Below are positions 33,890 through 42,420 of a DNA stretch of 64,000 nucleotides, piece by piece (the first letter of the stretch is position 1; the number at the start of each line of letters is the position of its first letter). Under the pieces are notes generated by a model. That model worked only from the letters and a program-made list of their open reading frames with translations, was not told the origin of the DNA and did not search any database. This DNA comes from Planctomycetota bacterium (GTDB taxonomy: Bacteria; Planctomycetota; UBA1135; GCA-002748355). The position numbers and the translations under genes were made by a program. The stretch covers positions 131,738 to 195,737 of the forward strand of contig JALUUL010000079.1 of NCBI GenBank assembly GCA_027021385.1, in the 5' to 3' direction.

Positions 33890-35560
33890 TTACCTCTCCG
33901 GCTTCTCCTTCCCTTCTCCGCCGGGGTTCCCGGGATCCTCGTCCTGGAGCCGGAGTTCGACCGGGTCCGGGCCCGGGAGGATCCATGACCTCCGTGCGAG
34001 TTCGGACCGCGTTCCGCGGCTTCGCTGGGCTTCGCAGCGAAAACCGAGGTCGGGAGGGAGCCCGTCGAACTGGAATTCCCCCCGCTCATCGCTCAGAAGA
34101 TCCTTGCGCAACAGGGCGAGGATTGGGGACTCCTTTACTCCGGCGACCGGCCTCAACCTGACGACTACTCCGGGGGCGGGGCGACCGTCGGGGGCCTTCA
34201 CGATCCCGTGGATCCTCGCTCCCTTGTCGAGTTCCAGGTGGAGTTCCGATTCCTCGCCCGCCCGGATCCGGATCTCCGCTGCAGCCGGCACGAGACGCGG
34301 CCCCGTCGCGAGGACGAGGTGCCTTCCGGCCGGGAGCCGTGGCAGATAAGCGCGCCCCCTCCGGTCGGGGAAGGCGAGCCTGGAGGGGAGCAGAGAGGTC
34401 CAGTCCGCGGCCAATCCCTCGAGGGATCGCGGGCGGATCCGGAGCCTGAGGTCGAACGGAGGGGAAAGGTCGTTCGTCCGGACCTCGAGGGCGAGGGAGC
34501 CGGTCGGGATTCTTGAGAATCCCGCCGTGCGGGCCCCGCTGCGGACCGGAGCGAGGTAACGGAAGGAAGTCCCCGCGGACTCCAGGAGGAGGTCACCCGG
34601 GGGCAGCCCGGCCAGGGTCCGGGCTCGGGGTTCCAGGTAGCAGTCGAAGCGGGAGGGGAGCGGGCCCGCCCTCCGATGCCCGAGGATGTGGAGAGGGGGG
34701 CGGGGGGAGGGGAGTCCCTCGAGTTCGAGTGTCCTCGGAGTCCAGGGGGGAAGATCCAGGACCCTGTCCTCTCCTTCCGCGGGGAGGGCGAGGTCGAAGG
34801 CGGGCCCGGTCCCGGCCCGGGATTCCCAGCGGACCCGGAGAAGGAGGCCCAGGGCCGGGATCGTGCAGGGGCCCTCCCCTGGATCGAGGAAGGCCGCTCC
34901 GGGAGGGGCGAAGGAGGTCGGGAGACGGAGACGCCCTCCCTCGGGAACCCGGGCCTCGGGGAAGAAGACCCTGCGCGGGGGCGACCAGCGGGGGCGGATC
35001 GTGAAAGTTTCCCGGGGCCGGAGACGCAACTCGGCCTTCCAGGAGAAGGCGTCCTCCCGGACCAGGAGGAGCCGGTAGGGGCCCGGGGGAAGGAGCAGGC
35101 GGAGTCCCCGGCCTTCATCCGAGGTTCCGTGGAGATGGAGAAAGGATCCTCCGGTCTCCCGATCCCTGGCGAAGCAGGTCCATCGGAAACGGTGCCCGGG
35201 GTCTCCGGGGATCACGAGCGTGGAGGCGGGAAAGAGACGGAGCGCCGAGAGGGAATGGGGACTCCTGCGGTGAAGGATCGTGGAGACCCGTCCCTCCCCC
35301 GGGGCGACCGCCCAGATCCGGTAGAGGTTCCCGGGGGGGACCTTGAGTCTCCATCGATTCCGGGAATCCGTCCGGGTTTCGTAGATCTTCGTCCGGCCGA
35401 AACCCGGATCGGAGGGGAGGTCCGTCTCGAAGACCTCCTCTTCGGCTCGGGCGAGCACGAGGGTCCTTCCTGGCGAACCCCCCTCCACCCTCCCTCGCAA
35501 CACGAGCCCTCCCGCCGGGGTCTGCGCCTGGCAGAGGAAGAGGGGGAGGAGGAGGAGCAT
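33890..35560 (-). CDS. Secreted beta-sandwich protein with carboxypeptidase-regulatory-like C-terminus
   Basis: This 556-residue protein has a short signal (MLLLLPLFLCQAQ). It is Pro-, Arg- and Leu-rich with many short beta-strand patterns. Two segments (about 20-80, GRVEGGSPGRTLVL...TDSRNRWRLKVPPG, and about 450-530, IHGIVKAPDGRPAPGVVVRLRPV...SDERGEFQFDGLPPD) match the CarboxypepD_reg type of beta-sandwich, where a short insert is followed by an aromatic strand. No enzyme domain is seen. It starts four bases after the clpP stop. A cell-surface or adhesion role is a guess. Confidence 0.7.
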   Translation of the reverse strand: MLLLLPLFLCQAQTPAGGLVLRGRVEGGSPGRTLVLARAEEEVFETDLPSDPGFGRTKIYETRTDSRNRWRLKVPPGNLYRIWAVAPGEGRVSTILHRRSPHSLSALRLFPASTLVIPGDPGHRFRWTCFARDRETGGSFLHLHGTSDEGRGLRLLLPPGPYRLLLVREDAFSWKAELRLRPRETFTIRPRWSPPRRVFFPEARVPEGGRLRLPTSFAPPGAAFLDPGEGPCTIPALGLLLRVRWESRAGTGPAFDLALPAEGEDRVLDLPPWTPRTLELEGLPSPRPPLHILGHRRAGPLPSRFDCYLEPRARTLAGLPPGDLLLESAGTSFRYLAPVRSGARTAGFSRIPTGSLALEVRTNDLSPPFDLRLRIRPRSLEGLAADWTSLLPSRLAFPDRRGRAYLPRLPAGRHLVLATGPRLVPAAAEIRIRAGEESELHLELDKGARIHGIVKAPDGRPAPGVVVRLRPVAGVKESPILALLRKDLLSDERGEFQFDGLPPDLGFRCEAQRSRGTRSELARRSWILPGPDPVELRLQDEDPGNPGGEGKEKPER

Positions 35561-35564
35561 CGGA

Positions 35565-36197
35565 TCAGAGTTCGGATCGCCGCGTCAGGATCCGGGAGAC
35601 GAGGCCGTAGTCGACGGCTTCCTCCGCGTCCAGCCAGAAGTCGCGGGAGGCGTCTTCCAGGACCTCCGCTTCCTTCTTCCCCGTGGCCTCGGAGACGATG
35701 TGGTTGTAGCGGTCCCTGAGCTTGAGGACCTGCTGGGCGGTGATCCGCAGGTCCGAGGCGGTCCCCTGCCCCGCGGTCGAGGGCTGGTGGATCAGGAAGC
35801 GGCTGTGGGGGAGACAGAGCCTAGACTCCCGGTCGCCGGCCAGGAAGACGAGGACGGCGGCCGAGGCGCAGAGCCCGTTCACGATCGTCCGCACCGGGCA
35901 GCGGACGAAGCGGATCATGTCGTACATCGCGAAACCCGAGTCCGCGCTCCCCCCGGGGGAATTGATGTAGACGGAGATCGGGGATTCCGGATCCTTGTCC
36001 TCGAGGAGGAGAAGCTGTCCGACCACCGTCCGGCACATCTTGTCGGTCACGGGGCCGCTGACCAGGAGGGTCCGCGATTCGAGGAGTTCATGCTCGATCC
36101 CCGGGGACCAGGGCCCTTCGCGCTTCTGGGTCTCCTCGTCGTCTTGCTGGCGGGTCGGGGTGCCGGTGATGTCCACGCGAGTCCTGTCCTGAACCAT
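35565..36197 (-). CDS. clpP: ClpP-family serine protease
   Basis: ATG 36197 gives 210 residues, the usual ClpP length. The catalytic triad is intact: Ser112 in GLCASAAVL, His137 in RFLIHQPS and Asp186 in SRDFWLDAEEA. The substrate loop SPGGSADSGFAMYD is present. Around the nucleophile the common ASMGA or ASMAA is replaced by CASAA, so this may be a divergent ClpP paralog. ClpP forms a fourteen-subunit barrel fed by an AAA+ unfoldase, but no clpX or clpA is in the window. No propeptide is visible. Confidence 0.88.
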   Translation of the reverse strand: MVQDRTRVDITGTPTRQQDDEETQKREGPWSPGIEHELLESRTLLVSGPVTDKMCRTVVGQLLLLEDKDPESPISVYINSPGGSADSGFAMYDMIRFVRCPVRTIVNGLCASAAVLVFLAGDRESRLCLPHSRFLIHQPSTAGQGTASDLRITAQQVLKLRDRYNHIVSEATGKKEAEVLEDASRDFWLDAEEAVDYGLVSRILTRRSEL

Positions 36198-36965
36198 GCT
36201 CGTTCGATACCTCGGGTTGGGGCGGGTGTTCCGCCGGGTTGTCGGGGTCCTGCGCTCCCGCCCTCGGAGGCCGGATTCCCCGGCCCCCGCGGGAGGAGAA
36301 CGTCCGGACCCGCCGGATGTTCTCGGGTTCCCATTCTTAGGGCCCCTTTCCTTATCGACCAAGCATTCCCCTCTCCGGAGGGTCCGGGGCCGCGAGACCG
36401 AAGTCCCGATGGGGCGGAGGGATTCGGCTCCCGGGGCTCGGAGGGGAGGGCCGGGAAGGGGAAGGAGGGGGGAGACTCCGGGAATTTTTCGTCCCTCGCT
36501 GGCGGATCTCCATGGTCTGTGCTAACAAGGTAGCAGCGATCCCCGGCGGAAGCCGGGAGCTCGCGACGGGAGAAGCGGGAGGCTTCCCCCGTAAACGGCA
36601 AGGATCCTACGATCGGGGCTAAGGAGCCCCCCTGCCGATGGTCGAAACGATCCATGCCGGTCGTCCACCCGGACTCCCGACCTTTCCGGCGCCGCCGCTC
36701 TCGAAAAGAAGTGACGGGGCTGTGCGGAGGGAGACCGCCGAATCCAGGGACCCCGTTCCGGATGCGGCGAGGAGTCCGTTCGAATGCGGGATTTCCGCGG
36801 AGCGCGGTCCCGGCCGCAGGCTCCGCATCCAACTGCAGAATGGAAAAGGGTGACCTCGGAGCCGGGCGGTTTCCGGAGTGACCCGCACACGTTCGCCAAC
36901 CCTTGGTAAGCACCGGTCCGGTTTCCTCCTGCGGAGGGGCCGGGAGCGTGCAAGGAAGGTCCGTG
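36198..36965 (+). promoter_or_regulatory. Long gene-free, hairpin-rich region upstream of rho
   Basis: No protein-coding frame in these 768 bases looks real. At least four hairpins are seen on the rho strand: CCCGGC-GGAA-GCCGGG (36542-36557), GGGAGAAGC paired with GCTTCCCCC around a five-base loop with one A-C mismatch (36568-36590), GGGGCT-AAGG-AGCCCC (36615-36630), and CCGG/CCTCC paired with GGAGG/CCGG (36918-36943) close to the ribosome site. A long structured leader fits autoregulation, as known for Escherichia coli rho, but this is inferred. The clpP promoter must also lie in the left part. Confidence 0.5.
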
Positions 36966-38207
36966 TTGACCGAGACCACCACGAACACGAAGAAGAAGCC
37001 GTACGGAAACAAACGGCGAGGGAACCGCCGGAGGAACCAGAGAAAACGCCGGCTCAGTCCCAACCAGATGCCCAAGATCGAAGGGCCGACCGAACCCGGC
37101 GGCGGAGTCCTCGAACTCCAGAACGACGGGAGCGGCTTCCTCCGATTCTATGAGAACAGCTACCTGGCCGGAGAGGAGGATATCTACGTTCCCCCGTTCC
37201 TGATCCGAACCCACGGGCTCCAGTACGGGTCCTACATCGAGGGCCTGGTCGCCCAGCCTCGTAAGCCCGGCCAGAAGCGGCTGCTGGCCGAGGTCACGAA
37301 GGTCGACGGGATGGATCCCGAGGAGAGGCGGAAGCTCCCCCCCTTCGGGCGCCTGACCGTCGTCGATCCCCAGCCCCAATTCGTTCTCGAATCCGGGGAC
37401 GGGGACCTGAGCCTTAGGATCGTGGACCTTCTCGCCCCGATCGGATACGGGCAGCGGGGCCTGATCGTCGCCCCCCCGCGTTCCGGCAAGACCGTCCTTC
37501 TTCAGAAGGTTTCGAATGCGATCGCTCAGGCCGACCCCGACTGCCACCTCATCGTCCTCCTGATCGACGAACGCCCCGAGGAGGCCACGGGCTGGCGCAG
37601 GTCGGTGGGGGACGGCGGGGAAGTGCTCGTCTCGACCCTGGACGAGGGGCCCCGGAACCACGTCAAGCTCTCCGAGATCACCCTCCAGCGGGCCATGCGG
37701 TTGGTCGAATGCGGGAAGGACGTCGTCATCGTCCTGGACTCGATCACCCGGCTCGCCCGCGCCTACAACTCGGAGAATCGAGGCGGCGGAGGCATCCTCT
37801 CCGGCGGGCTCGGGGCCAAGGTCCTCGAAAAGCCGAAGAAGTTCTTCGGCTCCGCCCGCAACATCGAGAACGGCGGTTCCCTGACGATCCTGGGGACGGC
37901 CCTGATCGAGACCGGTTCGAAGATGGACACCGTGATTTTCGAGGAGTTCAAGGGGACAGGGAACATGGAACTGGTCCTGTCCCGGCAACTCGCCGAGCGG
38001 AGGATCTTCCCCGCCTTCGACATCGAACTCTCGGGAACCCGCAAGGAGGAACTCCTGCTGCCGAAGCCCGTCCTCGATCGGGTCTACACCCTGAGGCGGG
38101 TCCTCGCGACGATGCATTCCCTGGATTCGATGCCCCTGCTCCTCGAGAAACTGGGCCAGACCAAGAGCAACGCCGAGTTTCTGGCTTCCTTCCGGGTGAA
38201 CCAGTAG
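36966..38207 (+). CDS. rho: Transcription termination factor Rho
   Basis: Rho is a hexameric RNA-dependent ATPase that ends transcription. The start is probably TTG 36966, six bases after AAGGAAGG (GTG 36963 is close behind), giving 413 residues. The RNA-binding part includes GSGFLRFYENSYLAGEEDIYV, the P-loop is GLIVAPPRSGKT (about 166-176), and VLLIDERPEEAT, LDSITRLARAYN and RNIENGGSLTILGTALIETGSKMD follow. The N-terminus has a Lys/Arg-rich extension (KPYGNKRRGNRRRNQRKRR) in place of a full helical Rho_N subdomain. The basic tract could add RNA affinity. Confidence 0.96.
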   Translation: MTETTTNTKKKPYGNKRRGNRRRNQRKRRLSPNQMPKIEGPTEPGGGVLELQNDGSGFLRFYENSYLAGEEDIYVPPFLIRTHGLQYGSYIEGLVAQPRKPGQKRLLAEVTKVDGMDPEERRKLPPFGRLTVVDPQPQFVLESGDGDLSLRIVDLLAPIGYGQRGLIVAPPRSGKTVLLQKVSNAIAQADPDCHLIVLLIDERPEEATGWRRSVGDGGEVLVSTLDEGPRNHVKLSEITLQRAMRLVECGKDVVIVLDSITRLARAYNSENRGGGGILSGGLGAKVLEKPKKFFGSARNIENGGSLTILGTALIETGSKMDTVIFEEFKGTGNMELVLSRQLAERRIFPAFDIELSGTRKEELLLPKPVLDRVYTLRRVLATMHSLDSMPLLLEKLGQTKSNAEFLASFRVNQ

Positions 38208-38397
38208 GGACCGGGACCCGCTCCAAAGCCTCGTCTTCGGGCGGTGTCGAGTTCGGTTTTCGCAGAAAGTCCGGAAGGTCCCCCGGGGAGGCCGGGCGTT
38301 TCCCCTCGAAAAGAGCCCCGGGGCGGGAGTATCCCATCCGGAAATGCGTCGGGCGGGGCCTGGTCTCTTGCAAGCCTTTCCGGGGACCCGAGCTTCG
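38208..38397. other. Gap between rho and the Gld-type island
   Basis: No gene, clear terminator or repeat is visible in this stretch. The promoter of the downstream island begins directly after it. Confidence 0.4.
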
Positions 38398-38426
38398 TTG
38401 ACAGTCCGAAGGAAGGTTCCTACTCT
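38398..38426 (+). promoter_or_regulatory. Sigma-70-type promoter of the Gld-type ABC island
   Basis: TTGACA (38398-38403) is followed after exactly 17 bases by TACTCT (38421-38426). The -35 is perfect and the -10 keeps the TAnnnT positions. Transcription would start near 38433, 130 bases before the ATPase gene. Confidence 0.65.
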
Positions 38427-38563
38427 CTTCCCTCCCTTTGGTTTCCGTCCGTCCGGTCCCCTCCCCCCCGAATCCCGGGACCGGCGGTTCCGAGGGGGTC
38501 CGTCCCCCTCCGACCGCCCGGCGGAAAGCCGGATTCCCGGATCCTTCTGAGAGCGATACGCCG

Positions 38564-39541
38564 ATGATCCAGGTTGAGAATCTCGTCAAGTACTACGGGA
38601 CCTTCGCGGCCCTCCAGGGGATCGATTTCCAGGTCCCCTCGGGGCAGGTGCTCGGCTTCCTCGGACCCAACGGAGCCGGCAAATCGACGACGATGAAGAT
38701 CCTGACCGGCTACCTGATCCCCAGTTCGGGAACGGTCACGATCGACGGCATCGACGTCCTCGAGGATCCGATCCGGGTCCGGAAGAAGGTCGGCTATCTC
38801 CCCGAGAACAACCCTCTCTACCACGACATGCGGGTCGACGATTACCTGGGGTTCATCGCCGACGTCCGCGGAATGTCGTCGGGCGGAAGCAAGACCTCCG
38901 CGATCGACCGTGTCGTCGATGTCTGCGGCCTGAAGCGGGTCTGGCGGAAGGGGATCAAGGAGCTGTCGAAGGGTTTCCGGCAGAGGGTCGGCCTCGCCCA
39001 GGCGATGATCCACGACCCCGAGATCCTGATCCTCGACGAACCGACCTCGGGACTCGATCCGAACCAGATCGTCGAAATCCGCGAGCTGATCCGCTCCCTC
39101 GGGGCGGACCGGACCGTTCTCCTCTCGACGCACTACCTCCAGGAGGTCGAGGCCACATGCGATCGGATCATGATCATCGCCCATGGCCGGATCGTCGCGG
39201 ACGGCACCCTCGAGGAGCTGACGGGCAGCCTCCCTCCCGGCGAACTGAAGGTCACGGTCAAGGGGCCCAGGGAGGATGTCGAGAAGCAGTTCGCCGAACT
39301 CTTCCCCGGAGGGGAGGTCCGCTTCCGGCCGGCCGAACACGACGGCGAGGTGTCCCTGCGGATCGAATCCAAGCCGGAAAACGACGAAAACGTGCTCGAG
39401 GCCGTCTTCGACCTCGCCAAGGGGAATGGATGGAAGCTGCTCGAACTCCACAGGGAGAATGCGACCCTCGAGCAGGTCTTCCGCAGGCTGACGATGGATC
39501 CGGTCGAACAACCGCTCGTCATGGGAGGTTCCGGTGTCTGA
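38564..39541 (+). CDS. gldA: ABC transporter ATP-binding protein, GldA type
   Basis: The gene starts at ATG 38564 (MIQVENLVKYYG), discarding 42 upstream codons of poor coding character, and encodes 325 residues. Walker A GPNGAGKST, the signature segment LSKGFRQRVGLAQAM, Walker B LILDEPTSGLDP and the switch His in LLSTHYLQE are all present, followed by a C-terminal accessory domain (about 220-325). GldA energises an ABC-2 exporter with GldF and GldG. In Bacteroidetes these genes affect gliding, but the same set is widespread in non-gliders and its substrate is unknown. It overlaps the permease gene by eight bases. Confidence 0.88.
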   Translation: MIQVENLVKYYGTFAALQGIDFQVPSGQVLGFLGPNGAGKSTTMKILTGYLIPSSGTVTIDGIDVLEDPIRVRKKVGYLPENNPLYHDMRVDDYLGFIADVRGMSSGGSKTSAIDRVVDVCGLKRVWRKGIKELSKGFRQRVGLAQAMIHDPEILILDEPTSGLDPNQIVEIRELIRSLGADRTVLLSTHYLQEVEATCDRIMIIAHGRIVADGTLEELTGSLPPGELKVTVKGPREDVEKQFAELFPGGEVRFRPAEHDGEVSLRIESKPENDENVLEAVFDLAKGNGWKLLELHRENATLEQVFRRLTMDPVEQPLVMGGSGV

Positions 39542-40259
39542 TACCCTGGTGATCCTCAAGCGCGAGTTCCGCTCCTATTTCCTCTCCCCGATCGCCTACG
39601 TCGTCGGCGCCCTCTTCCTCGGCATCGGCGGATGGCTGTTCTTCGAGGGCCTGTTCTTCGATACGGGACAGGCGGCCGAAGCCAAGATGGAGTCCTACTT
39701 CGGTCTTCTTCCCCTCTTCTTCATGGTCCTCGTGCCGGCGCTCTCGATGCGGCTCTGGGCCGAGGAGCGGAAGCTGGGGACCCTGGAACTCCTGATGACC
39801 TTCCCGGTCAAGACGATGCACCTGATCCTCGGGAAGTTCTGCGGAGCGCTCTGCTTCGTCGCCGTGCTCCTGGCCCTGACCCTGTTCTACCCCGTGACCC
39901 TGGCGTCCCTGGGCAACCTGGATTGGGGGCCGGTGCTCGGGGGCTATCTCGCGACCCTGCTCCTGGCCGCTTCCTACCTCGCGCTGGGGATGTTCATTTC
40001 GAGCCTGACGCAGGACCAGATCATCGCCCTCCTCGTGACGGTCTCGGTCCTCCTCCTCCTGATCCTGATGCGGCAGGTCGGCATGCTCATCGGTCCGTGG
40101 TGGGCCGAGGTCTTCGCGATCGCGAGCCCCCGCGAACATTTCAGTTCGATCGCCCGCGGAGTCATCGATCTCCGCGACATGCTCTATTACGGCGCCTTCT
40201 GCGGGTTCTTCCTCTACCTGAATTCCCTGGTCCTCGAGGCCAAGAAGCAAGTCGGCTGA
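39534..40259 (+). CDS. gldF: ABC-2 type permease, GldF type
   Basis: GTG 39534 follows GGGAGG and starts 241 residues with about six membrane helices. Typical landmarks are the N-terminal TLVILKREFRSYFLSPIAYVVGALFL, RLWAEERKLGTLELLMTFPVK, the segment AIASPREHFSSIARGVIDLRDMLYY and a final helix. It forms the membrane channel driven by the upstream ATPase. The eight-base overlap with that gene indicates coupled translation. Confidence 0.88.
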   Translation: MSDTLVILKREFRSYFLSPIAYVVGALFLGIGGWLFFEGLFFDTGQAAEAKMESYFGLLPLFFMVLVPALSMRLWAEERKLGTLELLMTFPVKTMHLILGKFCGALCFVAVLLALTLFYPVTLASLGNLDWGPVLGGYLATLLLAASYLALGMFISSLTQDQIIALLVTVSVLLLLILMRQVGMLIGPWWAEVFAIASPREHFSSIARGVIDLRDMLYYGAFCGFFLYLNSLVLEAKKQVG

Positions 40260-40278
40260 GGCGAGGGAGGGTGCGAAG

Positions 40279-42420
40279 ATGACAAAGACGGAACGGAAAC
40301 TCAGCTACGCCGAGACCCACGGGACCGGGAACCTCCTCGTCACGATCCTCCTCGTGCTCGGGATCCTCGTCGAGATCCTCTACTTGACGAAGGACGTCTC
40401 GATCCGGCTCGACCTGACCGAGGAAGGCCTCTACAGCCTTTCGCCTTCGACGAAGAAGGTCCTGAACAAGCTCGAACAGCCTCTCGTCATCGAGGCCTAC
40501 CTGAGCAAGAAAATCCCGGGCTTCATGGTCGAGGAGCGCAAGAAGATCCGCAACCTGCTCGACGAATACAAGCAGGCCGGACGAGGGAAGGTCAAGCTGG
40601 TCTTCCTCGATCCCCTCGAGGACCAGACGATTCGTGACAAGGCCGCGCGCCTCGGGATCCAGGCCTCCCAGATGCCCGATGTCAGTTCGGGAAGCTTCTC
40701 GGTCATGGAGGTCTGGCAGGGGCTCCGGATGACCTACGGCGGGGACAAGCAATACGTCGTACAGGTCATCCCCAACGCCTCCGCCCTGGAGTCGACCCTG
40801 ACCCCGAAGATCCAGGAACTCGTCCTCGGCCGGCGGCCCAAGATCGCGATTCTCTCCCGGAAGACGCAACCGGCGCCGACGAACCCCTTCATGGCCCAGC
40901 AGCAGCGCGGAGGTCCCGGATGGGATCTCGTCCAACGGCCGATGCAGGGGCGTTTCGATATCGTCCAGATGGACGTCTCCGACGGGAAGCTTCTGCCCGA
41001 GGATCTCGATCTGCTGGTGCTGATCGAACCCAAGAAGCTGACCGACTGGGAGAAATACTGCATCGACCAGCATGTCATGCGAGGGGGGAACCTCCTCGTC
41101 CTCGAGGATGTCGCCGATTATCAGGTCGACAATTTCGGCAGTTTCATGCGCAACAGCTTCGATCTGGACGCGGCCGACTCGGCCTACAAATGGAAGGACC
41201 AGCTGGCGGCGTATGGGGTCGAGGCCAGCGGGAAGCTCGTGGCGGATCTCCTCCAGCAGGCGATGCTTCCCTACTACAAGATCGGCTATCAGATGGGCCA
41301 GCCAACCCTGGCCGGCATCGTTCCCTATCCCTACTGGTTCCGGATCCTTCCGGTCGACTGGTCGGAATACGCGAGCAAGCTTGTCGACGATCCTTCCGCG
41401 GCCCCCGAACTCGCGAAGCGCCTCGGTCCGTCGATCGATCCGAAGCATCCGGTCCTCGAAGGCTTGCAGAAGATCCGGGTGTTCTGGCCGACCGAGGTGA
41501 ATCTCGCGGAGAAACTCCCCGAGGGCGTCGAGGGGAAGGTCCTTCTCCGGTCCTCGGCGCTCGGACTCGTCGAGGACCCGCCGCAGAGCGCCGTGCCCGA
41601 CGCGCCCGGGTTTTTCAAGGGTCTGGCGGATCGTCTCAAGAACGAGCCGAAACGTCAGATCCCCTTGATGGTCGCTCTCAAGGGGAAGTTCCCCTCCTTC
41701 TTCAAGGGCAAACCGATGCCGGAGCGGCCGGGACAGGAGAAGGAGAGCGACGAGAACGGAGGTCTTCTGCAAGGAACCGAGACGGGGGGCGACGCGCCGG
41801 CGGCCCAGGATTCCGGAGGGAAGACCGGAAAGTCCGGGACCGCCGGGGACCAGGCCGGGGAGAAGGCGGGGGACCAGGCCGGGGAGAAGCCCGATGCGAA
41901 TGCGGCTCCCCAGGGGCCTCCGGCTCCGGAGGGCGGAGCCGGGGAGCAGGCCGAAAAGGGCGGGAAGGACGAGCTTCCGGCCAGGATCGACCAGGGAGAG
42001 AAGGAGTGCCGGGTCGTCGTCGTCGGGGACAGCAGCTTCATCCGGGATGACTTCCTCCAGGGTGTCGGTCCGGCCCGACAGCCCAACAGCGGACAGGGGG
42101 GACCGGCCCTGTTCATGAACCTGCTCGATTGGTTGACGATGGATCTCGACCTCGTCGAACTCCGGACTCAGAGGACCGTGGATCGGACGATGACCTACGT
42201 CTCCCAGGATTTCCTGGGCGAGTCACAGGAGGAATACAAGGAACGGGTCGCGGCGAAGAAGACCCTCCTCCGGTTCCTGAACGTTCTCGGGCCCGTCATT
42301 CTTCTCGTCGCCTTCGGGTTCCTGACCTGGTCCAAGCGGATCGGGGAGAAGCGGCGCTTCCTGGCCGAGGTCCAGGCCGACCTCGACAAGAGGGAAGTGG
42401 TGAAGGGAGGTGCGAAGTGA
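40279..42420 (+). CDS. gldG: GldG-type ABC accessory membrane protein
   Basis: The 713-residue protein has one N-terminal helix (about 20-37), a large extracytoplasmic domain and a C-terminal helix (about 675-695). Early motifs DLTEEGLYSLSPSTKKVL and the YLSKKIPGF segment are typical of GldG/ABC_transp_aux proteins. A low-complexity stretch (about 495-570), including two copies of GDQAGEK, sits in the domain. It is thought to contribute to substrate handling on the outside of the GldAF exporter. Its stop overlaps the DUF4340 gene by GTGA. Confidence 0.85.
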   Translation: MTKTERKLSYAETHGTGNLLVTILLVLGILVEILYLTKDVSIRLDLTEEGLYSLSPSTKKVLNKLEQPLVIEAYLSKKIPGFMVEERKKIRNLLDEYKQAGRGKVKLVFLDPLEDQTIRDKAARLGIQASQMPDVSSGSFSVMEVWQGLRMTYGGDKQYVVQVIPNASALESTLTPKIQELVLGRRPKIAILSRKTQPAPTNPFMAQQQRGGPGWDLVQRPMQGRFDIVQMDVSDGKLLPEDLDLLVLIEPKKLTDWEKYCIDQHVMRGGNLLVLEDVADYQVDNFGSFMRNSFDLDAADSAYKWKDQLAAYGVEASGKLVADLLQQAMLPYYKIGYQMGQPTLAGIVPYPYWFRILPVDWSEYASKLVDDPSAAPELAKRLGPSIDPKHPVLEGLQKIRVFWPTEVNLAEKLPEGVEGKVLLRSSALGLVEDPPQSAVPDAPGFFKGLADRLKNEPKRQIPLMVALKGKFPSFFKGKPMPERPGQEKESDENGGLLQGTETGGDAPAAQDSGGKTGKSGTAGDQAGEKAGDQAGEKPDANAAPQGPPAPEGGAGEQAEKGGKDELPARIDQGEKECRVVVVGDSSFIRDDFLQGVGPARQPNSGQGGPALFMNLLDWLTMDLDLVELRTQRTVDRTMTYVSQDFLGESQEEYKERVAAKKTLLRFLNVLGPVILLVAFGFLTWSKRIGEKRRFLAEVQADLDKREVVKGGAK

